Notes under the pieces: generated by a model
Databases searched by the model: none
The model's input: only the letters and a program-made list of their open reading frames with translations
Told to the model about the DNA's origin: nothing
DNA from: RDXT01 sp033765305
Lineage (GTDB): Bacteria > Bacteroidota > Bacteroidia > J057
Assembly: GCA_033765305.1 (NCBI GenBank)
Contig: JANRID010000070.1
Coordinates: forward strand, 3,051-67,050
Length of the DNA stretch: 64,000 bases
Direction of reading: 5' to 3'
Shown: positions 62,518 to 64,000 of the stretch, piece after piece
How the letters are laid out: every line of letters starts with the position of its first letter
Position numbering within the stretch: the first letter of the stretch is position 1
Made by a program: the position numbers and the translations under genes

Positions 62518-63759
62518 TTAAGGGTTGAGCCACTCACGGTCAGGTTTAGCCAATAGTCGAGCATTATTATATGCTTGGTCAAGGCTTAGAATAGTGTGGG
62601 CTTCATAAATATTTTCGTTTTTGTTGACTACCAATGCGCCAAGAGCCTCTGCCTTATTTGCACGAAAACAAAGAGGCAATAAGAACTGTATTCTTTCGTC
62701 GTAAAAATGCGGGATTGCCGTTTTATAGTTTCTCTTTATTCTCTTTTTGGCTAATTCAATAGCGTCTCTGATTTCTTCAATAAAAGCCTCATCATCTAAA
62801 TTTTTTATCCTGTCCGAAGCAATACGTCCTTTACGTTTCAGCAAATGGTCACGGTCAGGAATAATAGGAGTACGGATGTCAAAAATTAAGTCGGCAATTT
62901 CTGCCTCTGTGAAATACGTTGCAATTTCTGGAACGGAGACAAAATATCTACGATAAACAGATTGCTCGGTATTAAACTCGATAAATCTCCACTCCGGAAT
63001 TTGTACACCCCAACCCGTAAGCGGTGTGAATTTTTTATTTTTTGCGAAAAAAGCAAAAATCTCGTCTTGTTGCGGCGTAACCAACCCTGTATTAAAATAC
63101 GCATATTCTCGATTATCCCGTGAGGAAAGACCCTTTACAACCTTGTTTTGCGTTACAACCCTTTTGCAAGTTTGATTGGCATAACTAAAAAGTACGGGTA
63201 CGCCACGAGTAGGATTTTTTAGGTAATCCCAGTTTTCGGGTTCAGCAAGTTGTTTGAGAGTTAACAGACTTTGCCTTAAATCTTCAAACTCTGCAAATTC
63301 TTCAATGAAGTACCTTTTATCAATTTTAAGAATGTCGACTGCACATTTCCCTCTATCATTTGAGCCGATTGAAAACACTACTGGCTCATCCTGTTCAATT
63401 CTTTCAAATCTATCTGCCTGCTTTTTCAAGATTGCCGAGTAGTGAAAAAACACCTTCTCCTTGGTGTGGAAATCCTCAATATTCCCAATTCCTCGCTCTT
63501 GATCGTATGTTTTTACAAATCCAACCCGTCTTTTAGTCAAATCCAGTTTGATATTTATTGCCTCCTTTTCGCCTGCTCGACGTTCGCTGTCGGCAATTTC
63601 GAAGGTAATGGGTTCATCTTTGTAACGGTCGAAGTCAATCAGGAAGTTGATTTCACCGATGCAGTTTCGGAGGTTAAAATAAACGTCTCTCGATTGACCT
63701 TCTACGTCAATCTTGCCCCAGCCTTCATTCGTTTTGCAAAATTTTATATATCCGTTCAT
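62518..63759 (-). CDS. DUF3825 protein with two N-terminal cold-shock-like domains
   Basis: 413 aa. Residues 1-75 (GYIKFCKTNEGWGKIDVEGQSRDVYFNLRNCIG) and about 80-150 (GFVKTYDQERGIGNIEDFHTKEKVFFHYSAI) are two cold-shock-like OB-folds, which bind single-stranded nucleic acid. The rest matches DUF3825: LFSYANQTCKRVVTQNKVV, YAYFNTGLVTPQQDEIFAFF, and the ending HTILSLDQAYNNARLLAKPDREWL. No catalytic motif is evident. An RNA-binding or sensing role is inferred from the OB-folds and the adjacent PIN nuclease. ATG 63759. Repeated CGTCAAT sequences lie upstream. Confidence 0.8.
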   Translation of the reverse strand: MNGYIKFCKTNEGWGKIDVEGQSRDVYFNLRNCIGEINFLIDFDRYKDEPITFEIADSERRAGEKEAINIKLDLTKRRVGFVKTYDQERGIGNIEDFHTKEKVFFHYSAILKKQADRFERIEQDEPVVFSIGSNDRGKCAVDILKIDKRYFIEEFAEFEDLRQSLLTLKQLAEPENWDYLKNPTRGVPVLFSYANQTCKRVVTQNKVVKGLSSRDNREYAYFNTGLVTPQQDEIFAFFAKNKKFTPLTGWGVQIPEWRFIEFNTEQSVYRRYFVSVPEIATYFTEAEIADLIFDIRTPIIPDRDHLLKRKGRIASDRIKNLDDEAFIEEIRDAIELAKKRIKRNYKTAIPHFYDERIQFLLPLCFRANKAEALGALVVNKNENIYEAHTILSLDQAYNNARLLAKPDREWLNP

Positions 63760-63833
63760 GGATTTTATATTTTTTTGATTTTAGTTTCTGACAACATCTG
63801 TATTGCCGCAACTCCCAACACACCCCCAATATA

Positions 63834-63899
63834 CGTCAATATTTCCCCTGTACGCAAGAAACATGCGTCAATTTCGTGCATGTCGGCTGTATTGACGCA
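63834..63899 (-). promoter_or_regulatory. Repeated CGTCAAT/ATTGACG sites upstream of the DUF3825-PIN operon
   Basis: CGTCAAT at 63834-63840 and within TGCGTCAAT at 63864-63872, and the inverse ATTGACGCA at 63891-63899. The last two form a 9-bp inverted repeat separated by 18 bp. They lie 75-140 bp before the ATG at 63759 and could bind a repressor of the island's operon. Confidence 0.45.
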
Positions 63900-64000
63900 A
63901 CACAGCAATTCAGTTCGTCAAGGGGTGCGGCAGGCATGGGTGATATAGCAAAGAACATGTCACGTTGTTTACGGCTCCGCCGCACGCACTCCCATCCCGG
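63900..64000. other. Right edge of window, no gene seen
   Basis: The last 100 bp return to high GC. I see no open frame or RNA. The island's right edge is probably near 63920-63950. Confidence 0.4.

Noticed and set aside
1..64000. CRISPR array
   Set aside because: No regularly spaced direct repeats of 24-40 bp were seen; the repeats present are palindromic intergenic elements and (GTA)n runs.

Overview
The window looks like the chromosome of a GC-rich Bacteroidota bacterium, probably Saprospiria/Chitinophagia-like (the class is an inference). At least five secreted proteins end in a type IX secretion (T9SS) type A-like sorting domain. Several promoters fit the Bacteroidota -33 TTG / -7 TAnnTTTG pattern, LytTR and DISM-type two-component systems are present, and delta-60 repeat proteins and AsmA-free LEA-type lipoproteins fit the same group.

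Layout. 1-2574: a truncated DISM-type sensor kinase divergent from a LuxR-type response regulator. 2579-11822: cupredoxin-like lipoprotein, CREST-like membrane protein, secreted cyanophycinase-like peptidase, FtsH, a delta-60 repeat protein, two odd tRNA-like transcription units (9734-10381) and a LEA-type lipoprotein. 11883-19013: M4 metallopeptidase, lipoprotein, LytS/LytTR pair, vanadium-haloperoxidase-like lipoprotein. 19040-26972: FucP-type transporter, Rieske oxygenase, small nuclease-like gene with a frameshifted tail, barrel protein, subtilisin, GNAT enzyme, frameshifted DUF4143 ATPase, DUF1349 protein. 27062-29718: AT-rich VapBC-like module, GyrI-like protein, then rpsP-rimM. 29722-35486: PPK2, secreted protein, VOC protein and a large, AT-richer delta-60/T9SS protein. 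35592-46371: PyrR-like, UxaB-like, degenerate arginase-fold protein overlapping an MlaF-like ATPase, GNAT-like protein, Amt, ThpR, secreted EEP phosphodiesterase, Dps, PhoH. 46549-57900: lipoprotein, ABC-F, NAD(P)-binding protein, bestrophin, DJ-1/barrel operon divergent from HxlR, Rpn nuclease plus a remnant copy, Crp/Fnr regulator, a hydroxylase-ferredoxin fusion, DUF418 and YdeI proteins.

58440-63950 is a sharply AT-rich island with four minus-strand genes in two modules, and is the most interesting part. The outer module is a cold-shock-like/DUF3825 protein followed 10 bp later by a PIN-like (DUF4935-type) nuclease. The inner module is a catalytically degenerate long Argonaute followed 2 bp later by a PD-(D/E)XK nuclease. 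A structured inverted repeat with GCCCAAC/GTTGGGC boxes separates the modules, and another GTTGGGC box sits at the outer edge, resembling integron attC cassette boundaries. The Argonaute-nuclease pair matches the architecture of inactive long-B prokaryotic Argonaute defence systems with a nuclease effector. The DUF3825-PIN pair may be a second, RNA-directed defence module.

Four copies of an imperfect palindrome (ACCACTNAGGCACTGAGG-type) lie between genes at 20212-20390 and 30679-30860. One copy supplies the stop codon of the Rieske gene. No CRISPR array, rRNA or complete insertion sequence was seen.
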